The notes under the pieces are model-generated. The model was given only the letters and a program-made list of their open reading frames with translations. It did no database searches and was not told the origin of the DNA. This document shows, piece by piece, positions 13,735 through 27,546 of a stretch of DNA of 64,000 nt. The position numbers and the translations under genes were made by a program. The stretch is from Spirodela intermedia (lineage: Eukaryota; Streptophyta; Magnoliopsida; Alismatales; Araceae): positions 3,222,501 through 3,286,500 of the forward strand of contig LR746281.1 in NCBI GenBank assembly GCA_902729315.2, given 5' to 3'. The first letter of the stretch is position 1. Each line of letters begins with the position of its first letter.

Positions 13735-15290
13735 GCTAATAAGTCTCTATTATCATGAGTTAATAGTTAATTTAATGATATTCTATGTATTAACTCATGA
13801 TAAATATTCTTATATTTACTTTAAATTGAAAAAAATAATTTTTACATGACTAATGTAAATATATGATTAATTATGTACTTTTCTATAATTTTTATTCATA
13901 TTTTAACTTAAAATAAAATAAAATAAAAAATAAGAATATAAAAAGAGAGGGAACCCACTAGCTAGTCATTACTCATCAGTTGACCCTAAGGGCATTTTTC
14001 TCAAGTGGGTGGGCCTAGATTGGATGAAACCACGAGTTGGGCTCTAGTAACTAAGGACCCACAGACATGTGGATTCACTCTTCTTTTACATCTCTAGGGT
14101 TGAATTGGTGCAGAGAGCAAAGTATGATCTCATAACATGTATGTTGTGTGGGGGAAGACTAGCTAATATCTCTTCTCCCCTAGTGATCTTAACCATTTTG
14201 TTTTCGAGAGAAATCAACTAATAGTTTAGATAGTCCAATAGTTATATTGATCTCAAACTCTCCAAAACAGTCAATATGGGACTAAACCATCATCTCTTCT
14301 CGTTGGCCAAAATAATATCACAAAAACCCTTATATAAAGAAGATATCATATTCATGTGTTCACTATTTCAAGGATATCATGATAATTTGGTTAAGTTCAC
14401 TTATGGAGTCAGATGATCGATGGAGGTTTGAGTTGTCAAAATTTATGTTTTTTTATTTCAACTTTGTGATTTTTCTATAGGAAAATAATCAATAGGAAAA
14501 ACCAAAAAAATAGTTATTATTGATAAAATCTTTATTAGTGATAATTAAGTATTATTATTAGTAACTGATCAATAATTTTGAATAGAAAAATAAGAAGTTT
14601 TGAACAAGCCATTGTCGGGGACAAAAGAATCTACTAAGAGATTTGTTGCAATCTTTTCAAAGGGTTCTAAATGTAATAAATATTCTTATCTTGCTATGTG
14701 AACCTAAGCATAAAGCTTCTTGAGATGCACCTCACTTCCATCAGGCTTAGCTCTGTCAGGTGATAACCATTGAAGTAGTATTTATGTCAAACTTCTATTC
14801 CACTAAGTGACAACTATTAGAGATACTTCACTAATACTATTCTTTCTCCTCTGGACTTGGCATATGAATTAAGAGAGTGACCACACTGTGTACATTTAAG
14901 GAGAGCCTTCGAAGCCATACACACTATTTGAAAACCTTCTTAACATCTAGAATTATGATGATCACTATTGCAACATTAGAACTTTTTTTTTACTATTTTA
15001 ATTTCATTTAACTATAACTTAATGATAGTTTGCTTGAATTTAAATTTCAAAACTTTCCTTTAGTTTATTACAGTTCATTTGATCTTTATAAATCTTGATT
15101 TTATCAATTGAAGCTTTTGAAATCACTTACGTCATAATCACCAAGTGACTATTTTCATTCAAAGTGTTGTTTGAGTGATGCCAATGTCTACTTGATGTCA
15201 ATGCTTAAAATTTTCTTTTTCTTTAATTTTTTAAAAATATTTTCTTATGATCATTTACTATAAAAATTATATAAAATGATCGTAATAAGC
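13735..15290 (+). repeat. interspersed repeat, copy 1
   Basis: This block aligns, by eye, with 32400-33560 (copy 2) and 33920-35610 (copy 3), all in the same orientation. Shared landmarks in order: a palindrome near the start (13750-13765 with 13788-13803); an A-rich run followed by agagaggga/agctagtca; a 'catgtg...cactct' block near 14075; a run close to taatctctcatt; and a 'cttgctatgtgaac ... cttcttgagatgcacc' block near 14690. Near 15125, 'cacttacgt.ataatca' matches copy 3. No coding capacity is seen. It is probably an old retrotransposon LTR or non-autonomous element, but I do not recognise the family. Confidence 0.75.
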
Positions 15291-15785
15291 CTTTTATTTG
15301 GTGGTAAATTTATCAACTCATATTAAAAATATTATCAGATACTATGAGTAAGACATGCAAGATCCCACTATGTTTTCCAAACTCGTTTAAATAAAATCTG
15401 AAGAGAAAGTATTAGAGAAACCACATGGATTGGGTGGATGTATTGGTCAAGAAGAGAGAGAGAGAGACAAGGGAGTCATTGATTGCAATAATTGGAGGAT
15501 AATGTCACCCTCTTAGTGTGCATGGTTAATGGGTTTACTAGAGTTAATGACGCCTTAGTTGTCTCTAACGACGGGTGTTTTGTTTATGAGGGCTGATCAG
15601 CTAGTCCGAGAGTGAAGATGGGGGTATATTGATAATAATTTACTACTAAAATCCTTTTTTCCATATCCCCTCTACAGCTAAATCCCACATTTGGTGCTTT
15701 GTTGATAGTGGAGGGGGCCATGGAGGATTAGACCCGACTCTCCCGTTCGTGCTGGTCACCGAACGGGCGATAATTTGGACGAGTG

Positions 15786-15791
15786 TATATA
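15786..15791 (+). promoter_or_regulatory. probable TATA box of the deSI-like gene
   Basis: The string tgtatatagac at 15784-15794 contains TATATAG and lies at the edge of a GC-rich leader. The start codon is about 350 bases downstream, so the 5' UTR would be about 320 bases. Confidence 0.45.
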
Positions 15792-16142
15792 GACGGCGGC
15801 TGCCCCGACGGAGACAGGCAGGCGAGGAGAGTGGTCGATTTGGCGGAGGAGAGGCCGCGGGGTATCCCAACAGGCTAGGGGATTCGCTCTCTGCGGGTTC
15901 CGTGATGCAATGCGGCGTCTCTCGTCCGCTCACCTCACCCGCAGGTCGTCCCGGGGATTCCGCCGCCGGTGTTCCTCCCGCCGTGAGTAACAGCCGATGC
16001 CGGGGGAGATCCTGAATCCGCTCGTCCAGTCCGCCCTTAATTTGGAGAATTTTGCCATCCTCTTGGGGTTTATTCCCTAGATCAACCCGGTGGCCGCTGG
16101 GCTAATTTTTCGCGGGTTTTTCATCCATAAGCTCTAGGGGAG

Positions 16143-19100
16143 ATGCGGTCGCTCCTTTGGAGCTCCCCTTCTTCTTCTGCATCCTCATCGTCTTCCTCGT
16201 CTTCCAAGGGTTCTCGAAAAAACCGTGCGAACGGCAGCCGTGGGGGGATGCACGTCTACTTGAATGTATACGACCTCACCCCCATAAACAACTACCTGTA
16301 TTGGCTCGGCCTCGGGGTCTTCCACTCGGGAATTGAAGGTGTGCGTTTCTCCCAACATTCTTTGGTTGTTCCAGGAAACTTTATTTCCATTTTAATCTGT
16401 TTTGCTGCATCGTGTGATTCATATCACCTTAGGGAAAGGAATGTTTTGCTGCATCCAACACGTCCGACGCCCTTTCCCCCTCATCATTCTGCCTCTTTCT
16501 GATGCATGTCTCTCTTTCTACTTTTAATTCGCTTCTTCAATTTGGCTCTATATTCTGCTCTAATGGTAGAAATAGTGGAAAAGCTTTATTCAAGAGGTAC
16601 TATAAATTACTTTCACATTTTTTTTAGCATAGTTGTTGTTTAGAATGCGGAGGATTTTAGATGATTCTTTAATGGACGAAATCATTTTTTATGTCGTCAG
16701 AAAATGTCATGTACCCCTTTGTTTAGAACTTCACATGTGTATTACATATTTTGTTGGTTGATCAGATTTTTTTATGTGAAAAAAAACCAATGTTTTTCAT
16801 TTATGTTACAATTTAATATCAAGACCTATCCTTTTTTTCATTTATCTTTTAGATCCGGTACCTATGAATATCTTTTCGTTTTTATTTATCTTTAGTTACT
16901 GAAAATATTTCTTTGGAAAATGAAATGTCTTGATTAGTTTCATTGAATAGAATTCCTGTTAAGCCACTTCAACATGCTCACGTAGATTATTCGAGTAAGG
17001 TGACGAACAAGGACATGAAGGTTGATGATCAGCGAGAGTGTCATTTAAACTTCTCGCAAATGCATGCAATTTTGTTTTCGTTGGACCCTGCAGCACGGAG
17101 TCTAAGCCCAGCAACAGCAGACTAAAATCTGCAGTGTTTCAACCCGTATTCTATGTCCTCGCTTCTATAACACCATTGCATCTTAGTGTTAACAATCTGC
17201 AGATTGTTCAATAAAACTTGGGGCTGCTTGCACATCTCAATTTCATTTGAGACTCCTCAGCAGCAGCAGTTGAAACCCCATCAGCCAATTTATCAATCTT
17301 TGGAGTATATGCTCAAATAAGTTCGTTTGAAATCTGAAAAGGAGAACTTCGTTACACTTGTTAGTAAAACTTAGAGCACATGGGAGCTCTTAACTAGGAA
17401 AGATCTCTATGATACCATCCAGAAGAAAATTCTTCACATCTATTTGATATTTGTGCCAAGATTAAGTCTATGTGTTGATCACACTTCAAAAACATTTTAC
17501 CGTTGAATTTGTTTTTTGCCAATGGCCGGACCTCTTTAACTGTTGAAAAACGTGGGATTGATGAATGACAAAGATAATTTTGCCACTGATTACCTTCATT
17601 GCTATTGTTCTGGCTTCAACTTTTCTTGACAAGAATTTTCTGGTGGTGAATCTGCTTCCCCATGTCTGGTCCTCGGACCCAAAGTTACTTATGAGCTTGT
17701 TTTTTTCTTTCTGGCAGTCCTTTCTCCACATTGCTGAATTATTGGAATTTTTCTCTATTTGCTACTCTCACTCTCATGCATACAATGATGCTCTCCTCCA
17801 TCGTACCAAACATACTGATTTGATTTTGCCTTTGTGTAATCCATTCATACTGATTATCTTGGGCACGATGGCTAAAAGACTAAAAGTTTTTCGCGCCCCA
17901 GAAAAAAATCTAGATGTGTCTAGTCCTCACCCTCCAATGCAGAGAGAAGGTTCTTCAAAGTGGAGTTTAGACCTGCCAAGAACTTAGTTTATGATGTCCT
18001 GCCTGTACTTCAAGATTTCCTTCTGACCTTGCGTAATAGTTGTGACATTCATGGAGTAGTTGTCTAACTCTTCCTCTTAAGTTCTCAAGACGCCAAAATA
18101 TTTTGTCCTAAAGAAGTTCCCTAGTTTCAACGCATTATTTCACTTGTCAATTGGAGAATGGATAGAATATCAATTTTATGGTCCCAATTGTTTTTGAAAC
18201 CGAGTCATTTTCTGTAATTCATTCATTTTATTCCACTTCCTACAGAATTGATAATCCAGGCTGTGAATTTTATTTTTCAATGCTACGTAAACTGTGGAAG
18301 TGATCTTCAGTATTTAGTAGTTTGTTCCTCCCATTTATGTGCCTAATATTTTCATTTCTTGCTATGTATATCTCGGTGGCTGTTGACCATATCATGTAGT
18401 TACTGTCTGTAAATTTCACTGATGTGATTTGAAGTTATCTATTGACACTCTTCATACATGTGGCCATCGTCGTTGGGGACACCTCACTCTATTGCTTCAA
18501 ATAGATGATCAGTGACCATCAAGGATCTCCCAAGGGTAACACCTAAAAATAGCTTGGAGCAACCCCTGACAAATAATTCATATTCTATAGGTTTACTTAC
18601 CCTTTATAGACCTGAGACCTCAAATCATTTGTCAGGATGAAACTCTCAACTCCAAAAGCCAGGTGAGCAAGTCTGGAACAGTGAAAAACTTGAGATCTGT
18701 CAAGATTGGTGGATGGCTGGACTGTGTCCTTTCATCCAATGTAAATTGATTGGCGACTATGGGAAAACCTAATGGCCTAGTTTTGCATTTTGGAAAGTCC
18801 ACTCACTTGGCTGGGTGCTCTCTTCCTTTCCTCCTGCTGGAAGACTGCTATTGGGACCCTATATAGTGAGATTGCCCACTGGAGACTCCCTTTTCTGTCT
18901 TCCTGGAGAAAATCTGACATTTCCTAATGTGAACAAAGGAACAGATCTGATAAAGTGCTTAGTTTGATACTAATAGCTGTTTACTATGACAACACATGCA
19001 GCTACTGTCCTGCTACTACTGCCAGTGCTCTGGTTTGCCTAAATCATTTAGTAGTTTCGGGTTCTAAACCCCCTCCATTGAAAACAGCTTGTATTTTGTA

Positions 19101-20616
19101 ATATATTAAATTAAGCCGTCACTTCAGCAGATGGGTAGCAAAACCCTGTAGTCACTATCTGTAATTCGTTGAAATTGTGTTTATAATATCAAATTTGAAT
19201 TAAAAATAAGGCAATGTTATGAGATTTGCATTCTACTCTTTATGGTTTTCTCTATATGCTTAATTGCTTTTCTTCTTCAATAGCCTTTGCATATTCTATA
19301 GTTCTGACACTAGTTTAACACAGTACATGGGAAGGAGTATGGCTTTGGAGCCCACGAGTTACCAACAAGTGGAGTATTTGAGGTAGAACCCAGAAGGTGT
19401 CCTGGTTTTATCTACCGGCGTTCTCTGTGGTTGGGATCCACAGATATGTCTCATGAGGAGTTCCGCTCATTCCTGGAAAACTTTTCTGGCAAATATCATG
19501 GCGACAGCTATCATTTGGTTGCCAAAAATTGCAACCATTTCACAGATGATGTTTGCATGCATTTGACTGGTAGACCAATCCCTGGGTGGGTGAACAGGCT
19601 GGCCAGATTAGGTAACGATCGCTTGTAAACTACAGCGACCATTGTTTGATTTCTTATATCCTGCTGATTGACATACTATCAATGTTTCAGGTTCCTTCTT
19701 CAACTGTCTTCTTCCTGAAAGTATTCAGGTTACAGCTGTTCGTCATCTGCCAGATCATATCTCACTCTCCGGTAATCATGTTGATGTTCTAGACGATTCA
19801 TTTGCTTCCTTCTGCCTCCCTGGACTATATTTAGTTTCTGATAGATACAAATGACTTGATCCAATTTGCATTGACATGAAAGTAGAGAAAATACATTTGC
19901 TTGGTCTTCTTCTGTAGAAATGTGTTAAGGTGTTTAAAACTGTGAAAATCGAAGTAGATGCTGGTTTTAATTAGGATGGATCAGGCAACTGAAACCAAAG
20001 TTGAAGTGCCGTAGTCCAAGCAACACATTGGAAAAAGTAAGCATTTCGCATCCTCAAGTGGATACATTGATCCGGCTCAAAAGATAGAGGTCTTGTGACA
20101 GGTCCTAGAAGTGATAATCAATATTCACTGATGGAAAATGTCTTTAATTTTTTTTTCTATTTTTTTATCGTTTGACTTGTGGGTCACAGGTTTCCTGACG
20201 GAGTCGAAAATGCTCTGGGAAATTGAACTGAAAAGAAAACTTCTAAAATCACCCTATTTGAATTGAAAATGATTGTTCAAAATCCTGCAGCACTACCGTT
20301 TGTGATGGCTTGGGTTGATTTATCAGACTGCTTGGCCCAGAAAAAATGCTAATCAATTTGTATTCATTTTTACATGATGACAGCCCATTTTCTCTTGGTC
20401 CTGAAGGATACTTTGCATGCTTTTTCATGAGTTTTGAATTATAATTTGCAAGTCTTTGTAAAAAAAATCACTAAGACTGCTGTCATTCCTTGGACGAACC
20501 ACAAAGCAGATGGGTCCGAGTCCTTTGCATCATCCATTGGCGAAAGTGATGAAGAAGAGCTTGATCATCACCTTCTTGAGACACCAAACAGTGAACCGAC
20601 GGGTTTTCCAAAGTAG
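16143..20616 (+). CDS. deSI-like PPPDE-family cysteine isopeptidase, 223 aa
   Basis: Exons are 16143-16338, 19324-19611, 19691-19771 and 20510-20616. All introns are GT-AG and the sum is 672 nt. The N-terminus has a serine tract (about residues 7-21). The PPPDE (DUF862) papain-like fold follows, starting MHVYLNVYDLTPINNYLYWL. The catalytic His is in GVFHSGIEV (H61) and the catalytic Cys in VAKNCNHFTDD (C135), both intact. LTGRPIPGWVNRLARLG and SFFNCLLP are typical of the plant deSI-like At4g17486 group. The C-terminus is an acidic tail (GESDEEELDHH). The family removes SUMO or related modifiers from proteins; the substrate of the plant members is mostly unknown. No signal peptide or membrane segment is seen. 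Intron 1 is about 3 kb. Confidence 0.94.
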
Positions 20617-23600
20617 CAGGGAGTCTCTCGTTATGGTTTGGCCTACCTCTACTGCAGTAGTCATTGATTCATTCCCAAACCATCAGTTGTCATAGCCTTT
20701 CTTTTTGACGGCTGTTACCCAATTCCTCTAGCCTAATTGTTTTCCTCCCTCTGAAGCTATCTGCAATGTGCTTATTGTATTTATGAAGTGCTAAATTATT
20801 CTGACATCTTGGGTGTAGTATTTTTCTCTACGACATTAAATTAGCACTTGATGGTACTTTAGTCATTGTTTTAAGAAGTAATCAATTTTATAATTTATAA
20901 AAACCAAATCTCTGAAAATTATAAATTCGATTATTTATAATGTATAGTGGATTTGGGTCGGTTCATAAAGAAAACTTGGTATTTGCGATCCATGAATATT
21001 TTCTATTAAGTGTTTGGATGAGGTTAAAAACACAAAAAGAAATGAAAAAGTAATATTATAAGTATGAAATGAAAGAGTAAATGAAAGAGTAATCTGAAAA
21101 ATGATAGAGGTGAAAACGCCTCTACAAGCAGCTAGTCTACTGGTGGAGCACTAAACCTGTTCAACATTCATAAAGAAAAAGAAATACAAAATGAAATATA
21201 TGTGGAAATTAAAACACTCAATTCAAAGCTTGAGAGTGTGGATGTTTTTGTTGCGGTGCTCGACTCCTCTTCTACTTGTCACAGTGTGAGGAAGTTTGCA
21301 ATTAATGCTGTTTCTGTTGTTTGTCGAGAGTGTGTTGTTATTACTGTCGATGTTATCGTCGTGTTCGTCTCCTCCTTTGGTTATCACGTAAAATGGGAGT
21401 TTGCAGCCATTGCTACTGTTGCCACCACTACTACTGTCATTGTCATGAGTGCTGCAGCCTCTGTTGTCATCACTACTATTGTTATTACTACTGGTGTCAT
21501 TCTCGTGGTTATTGCTGTCATGATTTCCTGTTCTTTCACTTATTGCACTCTCTATCTTTTCTCCACAAGCAAGCCCTAATTTCTCTGTGCTTACTTCTTC
21601 TCTCTCCTCTCTCTCCCTTTAAATACCCCCCATTAGAATGGGCTCGTATGCGGCCTCTTAGTGGGTCACTATAATAGGTCCGCTGGTCAACTTATTAAAC
21701 ACTTAAAATAAATACAAAGAATCTATTTAAAATTTAAACTACTCTTCTTCTAATTTTCCTGTATGTAAATATATATTTTTTCATCTATTAGAATACCCAA
21801 CATTGCATCAAAAAGAACTTTTGATTCAATAGAATATTCATATTATAAAAGATATAGAATTTAATACTTTTGTATGTAATTCAGTAAACAATACAAATTC
21901 ACATAAAAAATATGTTTATATCAAATGTATGCTTTCATTAAGGGATTTAAACTATAATCATATAAACTATGTATATCCTATCATATAATATTGAGGCTTT
22001 ATCAGCGCTCATATTAGAAGCTAAACCTAGCTTCTGACATGATTTTACCTAGGTAAGGTCTATATGTGATTCTAATTGAATCTTGATGTTGGTTCGCATG
22101 CTTTGTGATCTATGAATAGAAGCTTATAATCATGTGTAAAACTAGGCAATTCGCATCTCAGTGATATTTTTTCTTTCAATGAACAATGTGAAATAGTGAT
22201 CGATGTGTGGGGATTTAATTTTATATTTTTAATAACCTAATGGGCCAAAGGTTATAGCATGCCGAGATGCTTGTTGCTTTTCATGGAATAAAGTGCTATG
22301 TAGCTAATAGTTGAACAAGTATCCTCAATTTCATCCAGCTCATAGTTCTTTGCCAAAATAATCATTCTACATGCATTCAATATCAATGAAGAAAATCCTT
22401 GTATTCTAACACGAATGAACCTTCAAGTTTGATTGGTCATACAAATGAATGATAAAATTATTATGTTCGTGAGTAGGTTCAATTTAAAGTTGTACAGTTA
22501 GATTGGGTGTGAATGGTTTGAGAAGAATTGTGTGCATATGAAGTAGTTGCATGATGATGTGATAAGTTTAGGGTGGTTTAGTCAAACTCTAGATGTGCTC
22601 TACTTCTCAAGCCACCATCCAAAATTCCTTTACGTTACCTAACCCACACCTCTACATGACCAAAGGCGTGAGCAAACCTTGGCAGCATGAGTCTAGTTTG
22701 ACCCATTAGTAAATTGTCTATCATAGTTTCAGAAAAGTTTCATTGGTCGTGGAGCAAAACTTCATATAGCAAAACAACTTGAGCACCAAGGTTACATCTC
22801 AGTTGGAACTTAGATATATTAAACACTTTGACAGCTTTTCTCACATTATAAGATGATTTAGCAGTGTCTCATGGACTGAGGAGAGGAACCATTTTTCTAA
22901 ACCTCGTTCTTACCGTGATGTATAATAATCAAGCTTAGGTTTGCACTGCTATTTGTGGTACAATCACGATAATTGCAAGAAACTTTGATGGGCAAGAAAG
23001 TGATTGCCCTGCAGACCACGGAATGAAAGTTATGGTAAATGAAGACAGACTTGTGCGTCCAAAGATTCCAGTGTTACATTACTTTGGGAAACCAATCATG
23101 CAGACATTACATTACTTTGGGAAGGCCCCATCCTTGACCGTCTCCTCCATCCGTGCTCCGTTTGTGTAATATTTTGCCCCTAACATCCCTTTGTGGGATG
23201 GGATGACGGCTGGATGAGTTGAGGTGGGATGCATTCAATGATCAGGATTGCTGTCATCTGGCCTGCGGCTCTTGGCCTGCGTCAGGGTGCGGTAGGTGCG
23301 ACACCTGTCAGCGAGGACGGACGAGAAAAGTTAACTCGCTCAGGAAAATCAGCGTGTGCTCTCGTTCCCATGTCCCTCTAGTTTTCCCCCTCAGGTCTTT
23401 GTTGTTCCCCCATCCAATCTGTTCCTTCCCTCTGTTATGTTTGTCACCCCACTCTCTTCTCCTACCCCGAGTGCCAAGCTTCAACAACAACTCAGGACGT
23501 TGCCCTAACTCATGGAGAGACTACTCTACCAGGAAAGTAGAAACATTAAGGAGAAACTCCAACCCGACCTGCCGGAGGAAATGGACACCACAGAACCCAG

Positions 23601-25526
23601 CAAGGGAGGATCTCAACTGGAGCACTGAAGAACAAGAGGATATGATGATAGTTTTTATGCACACCCATAGCATCCTCCCTGATTTGGCCATAGTGCAGGC
23701 AGCCACCAACCAAATATGGGGGAATTTCAGGCCCAGCAAAGGCGGCTGGAGCTACCAATGTTCATCAACGAACCCAGAAAGGTGGGTACTTCTTGCAGAA
23801 CCGTACTTTGCCACTTACACGTTGATCGGCTTAGATAGATTGGCAGAGATGATCCTTAGCCTAGATGGACGTGCTCTCCTCTAGTTCTAATTAAGTGGAC
23901 AGAAAAGTGGCCTCTTAATGGCCTCTTTCATTTAATGGCCTCTTAATGTTTTACCTACCCAACATGTTTGTTACTAATAACTATCCAGTATATATGGGGA
24001 CTGTAAACTAGAGTTAAAATGCATCGTCTTTTAATATCATCCACATTGGATGTAAAATTGAAAATTAAGAACTAGTATGATATAACCCTAAAAAATGTAC
24101 GCAAATCAATAAAATTTAAGAAATATTAGAAGAGAAAGGGAGGTGGATAGAAAATGTTTGGAGATCCCACAAAAATCTAGAATGCACCGAAGAGCATTCA
24201 AGAGGCAATGCACACTACCACTCATTGTCCTAGCCCCAATACTCCTAATGAAATAAAAAGTTATAACCTTGCTCTTCTATCTTACTTGAGCTGACCAGCA
24301 GGCTAAGCCTATCAGGCTGGTCTTTTTCAACTTTTGAAGAGTGTAATAACTAGGGTTGTAGGGTATTAGATTTGATGTTGACTTGTTTCATAAACAATCT
24401 ATTTTCATCTTGAACTCATGTCCTTGGTACCTTGGTATATTGAAGTAGTAGTACAATCTTGTTCCTCAATTAGGTTCTATAATGATTATTATTGGAGATG
24501 ATTTGTAATGAATGACCTTTCTTCTAAAAATAAATTTATGGCCTTCTTACTCATGAATTTCAATTGTATTTTCACTATTATCTTCCACATTAATTCTTTT
24601 TCATTTTCATTAACAATATCAAAATCTCACATAAAACACTAGATTAATTGGAAATTAGTTTTTTTGGATATTTAACAAGATTGGTTCTATGGTTTGTAAA
24701 TTCTATTAGATAACTTGTGAATGTAGTAGATGTATTGTTTGCAACTTTGAAAATCAAATTTTGTTTCTATTTATTAGAACAAAGAATGCATAATATTTTT
24801 TTTTTTGTGATAAACTCAAGCATATTACTTTTAAATGTTACAAGGACTTTTGTTAATGTGTTTGAAAAACCCACATCCGTAATTTAAATAGTATTTACTA
24901 ACAGGGCTCATAGTAGTCCCAGAAGAAACATGTTTGAACTGTAAATTAAAGTAATGCTCTTCCTTTCAACTCCCCTATTCTCTTTCATTCGTTATAGAAA
25001 GAATTTTTTTGTTTTGATTATTTTTCCCTAGCTAAATTCACCCAATCTCAAATTTGAAAATTATTTTCAGTAATCAATTGTGTAAACATTGATAAAAAAA
25101 AATTGAGTTTTATTTCATTTGTTAGGATTGAATAATCTGGGGATCCATCTTTTTAAGATAGTCAAGTAACACAAGTCAACATTAAAAAGTCATTGTGAAG
25201 AACTTCATTCATCAGGAAGAACATTGTGAAGAAGACCTAGCACTCGAAGCCTATCTAGAGCTGAAAGTTTTATTTGATAAATTTTACAATTTATGGATGC
25301 TATAACTCTTCCTAAGAATGAAACTAAGTTCAAATGAAACTCAAAGTAATAGAAGCTTTGAAAGTTTTGAAATGTTTTCAAATCTTCCTACCCTAGTCTC
25401 CAATTCTAGTGATCACTTCTTCATATCTTATTGCTTTGGATTTCAATTGTTTAGTTATTCCAAGTATATGCTCACAAAAAGCTAGACCTTGATTTAATTA
25501 TTATTTTACATATTGTTTTTGGAAAG
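20617..25526. other. 3' UTR then AT-rich intergenic DNA
   Basis: After the deSI stop codon there is a 3' UTR of uncertain length, then mostly AT-rich DNA. Within it are a low-complexity stretch (about 21300-21530, listed separately) and a 17-bp direct repeat (ttacattactttgggaa at 23074-23090 and 23107-23123). A GC-richer island lies at about 23150-23880; its longest frame (23219-23884, 221 codons) resembles no family I know and lacks any domain signature. I do not call a gene here. Confidence 0.55.
21300..21530 (+). repeat. low-complexity, imperfect trinucleotide-like region
   Basis: The + strand is dominated by short T/G/C-rich steps such as tgttat, gttatt, actact and gtcatt. As a result, two overlapping frames read as artificial Val/Ile/Thr-rich and Cys/Tyr/His-rich peptides. 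This is best explained as decayed simple repeat, not as a gene. Confidence 0.6.
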
Positions 25527-25762
25527 TGTTGAATTTCCTTCTAGTTCTCTCATTTCTTGAAGAACGACAAACCTTCTCATGGAAAGAAAAAATAAAACTT
25601 CAATACAACTAGAAGGAAAGAATGTCCCTTTATCTTATTTACATCAAGACATAGCGCCTTACATTCTATGACAAACATGTGATGTACACATGCTTCTTTA
25701 AGTGAAGCATGTGATACACTTAGCCTCAACAACATACATAGTATTTATACAATATTTCAACA
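25527..25762 (-). repeat. 3' LTR of the copia element
   Basis: 236 bp with TGTTGAA...TTCAACA ends. It matches the LTR at 31527-31811 over its length but lacks about 48 bp that the other copy has near 31665-31712. Many single-base differences show that the insertion is old. Confidence 0.9.
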
Positions 25763-26146
25763 CTTTTCTTCAATTTAGTGAGTGGATATCATCCATTCCC
25801 AACTTGGAGAGCATTGTAGTTGAGTGTTAAAGACACCCTTCATTAGCAAATCAATTAATTGATGTTGAGTGGAGATGTAGGGAATATAGATTGCTTTAGA
25901 CTCCCAAGTTTTTCTTGAGAAAATGACTATTGATCTCCACATACTCTATGCGATAATATTGAATAAGATTGTCTACAAGATGATAGTAGATTTATTGTCA
26001 CAATAGAGCTTCATAAGGCCAAAAAGAAGAATCTTTAGGTTAGTGAGTAAAATCTTTCCCCAAAGTAGGTCACATATTTTATGCACAAGTGCTCAGAATT
26101 CTTCATTTGTATTTGAGCAAGAAACAACATTTTATTTCTTACTATG

Positions 26147-26353
26147 TCATGTAATTATACTTCTTCCTAAAAACATCATAAGACCCAAAGTTGAGTGACA
26201 ATCTATGGGAGAACCAGTATAGTTGACATCATCATACATCTCAACTGATAGGCTACCACCACGTTTGAAGATAATACATTTTCTAAGGATTTCCTTTAAG
26301 TAATGTAGCACTTGATAAGTAGCATGAAGATGGAATTCATTTGGCTGATTCAT
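26147..26353 (-). pseudogene. copia RNase H-region remnant
   Basis: This open stretch reads as the reverse transcriptase/RNase H junction of copia polyproteins. It includes the HLHATYQVLHYLK helix, the YDDVNYTGSPID block (equivalent to the usual D-A-D-W/Y-A-G segment) and the ST.G...FLG block. It is a fragment only; neighbouring frames are broken by stops. Confidence 0.85.
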
Positions 26354-26621
26354 GCGTGACTTAAGAGACTAACTACATAAGAGATGTAAGGTCTAGTGTG
26401 TGTGAGATATGTCACCATCTAATAAGACGTTGATACATTTCTCAATCAATAGGCTTCTCCTCTTCATCGACACAAAGTTTGTGGTTAGGATCAAGAGGGG
26501 TGCAGGCTAGTTTGCATGCAGACTTTTCAATGACCATAAAAAGATTTACCAAATATATTTGTTGAGAGATAGATATGCCCTTAGAAGAATGAGTCACCAT
26601 AATACCTAGAAAACATTTAAG

Positions 26622-27200
26622 TCAATGCAAATTCGTGATGTTAAATTCTTTAGTAAGGTATTTGCTCAAGTTTTCTTGTCCAATACCATTACTTCTAGTA
26701 ACTATGATATCATCAATATAAACTAGGAGTATAGTAACTACCCATAATGAAGTATGTTTAAAAAATAATGTTTGATCAGCATTTCTAAGGCAATAACTAA
26801 ATTTCTTCATGACAACATCAAATCTCTCAAACCATTCGTATAGAGATTGTTTCAATTTATACAATGACTTTTTGAGTCTGCAAATAGTCTTAAATGATAA
26901 ATGTCCTCCATAAGTAAGTGGATAATAAATATATACTTCATCACTAAGATCACTATGAAGAAAGTCATTCATCATATCATATTGCTTGATATGTCAACTA
27001 AAAATAGTTGTCACAAATAGAATAATTATAATTGTGTTCATTTTTACCATAGGAGAAAATGTTTCATGATAGTCAATTTTATAAACTTGTGCATATCTTT
27101 TAGCTACAAGTTTAGATTTATACCATTCTATTGATCCATCAGTGTTACATTTTATAGAATAGACTTATTTACACCCAACTATATTTTAATCCTTAAGAAG
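26622..27200 (-). pseudogene. copia reverse transcriptase remnant
   Basis: The longest open piece (26622-26975) contains CRLKKSLYKLKQSLYEWF and the catalytic YIDDIIVT motif (copia usually has YVDD). Upstream on the same strand, to about 27200, another frame carries the YKSKLVAKRYAQ and DYHETFSPM blocks. The two pieces are in different frames, so at least one frameshift separates them. The order and motifs are diagnostic of Ty1/copia. Confidence 0.9.
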
Positions 27201-27546
27201 AGGTACGAGTTCTCATGTATTATTTTTTTCTCAAGAGCACGCATCTCATCATCCATTATTTGTTTTCACTCTTTCTTAGAGAGAGCTTCTACAACATTAA
27301 TTAGAATAGTAAGATCATCCAAGGTAGCAAGAAAGGTTGTATATGATGGAGAAAGTTTATGATAGGAAATAAAGTTGGCTGAAGGATATAATAGGTGTTT
27401 TGTATATATCCATGTGGTTTTCTGAAGGCAATAGGACAATCATTGGGCTATAGAAATGTAGTATTTTCTATATAAATAAATATGATTTCTTGGTCATTTG
27501 TTAAGGTAGGTTAAGGTTCTTAGGTTGATTCAGAATTTGGAAGTAC

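Noticed and set aside
21202-21674. Overlapping Val/Ile/Thr-rich and Cys/Tyr/His-rich frames
   Set aside because: Both arise from a low-complexity T/G/C trinucleotide-like stretch read in different frames; the Cys/His spacing fits no metal-binding motif.
23219-23884. Open frame of 221 codons in a GC-richer island
   Set aside because: No domain, no plausible targeting signal and odd composition (Cys- and Pro-rich start, unrelated end). No neighbouring exon extends it. A minus-strand frame overlaps it equally well. Treated as chance.
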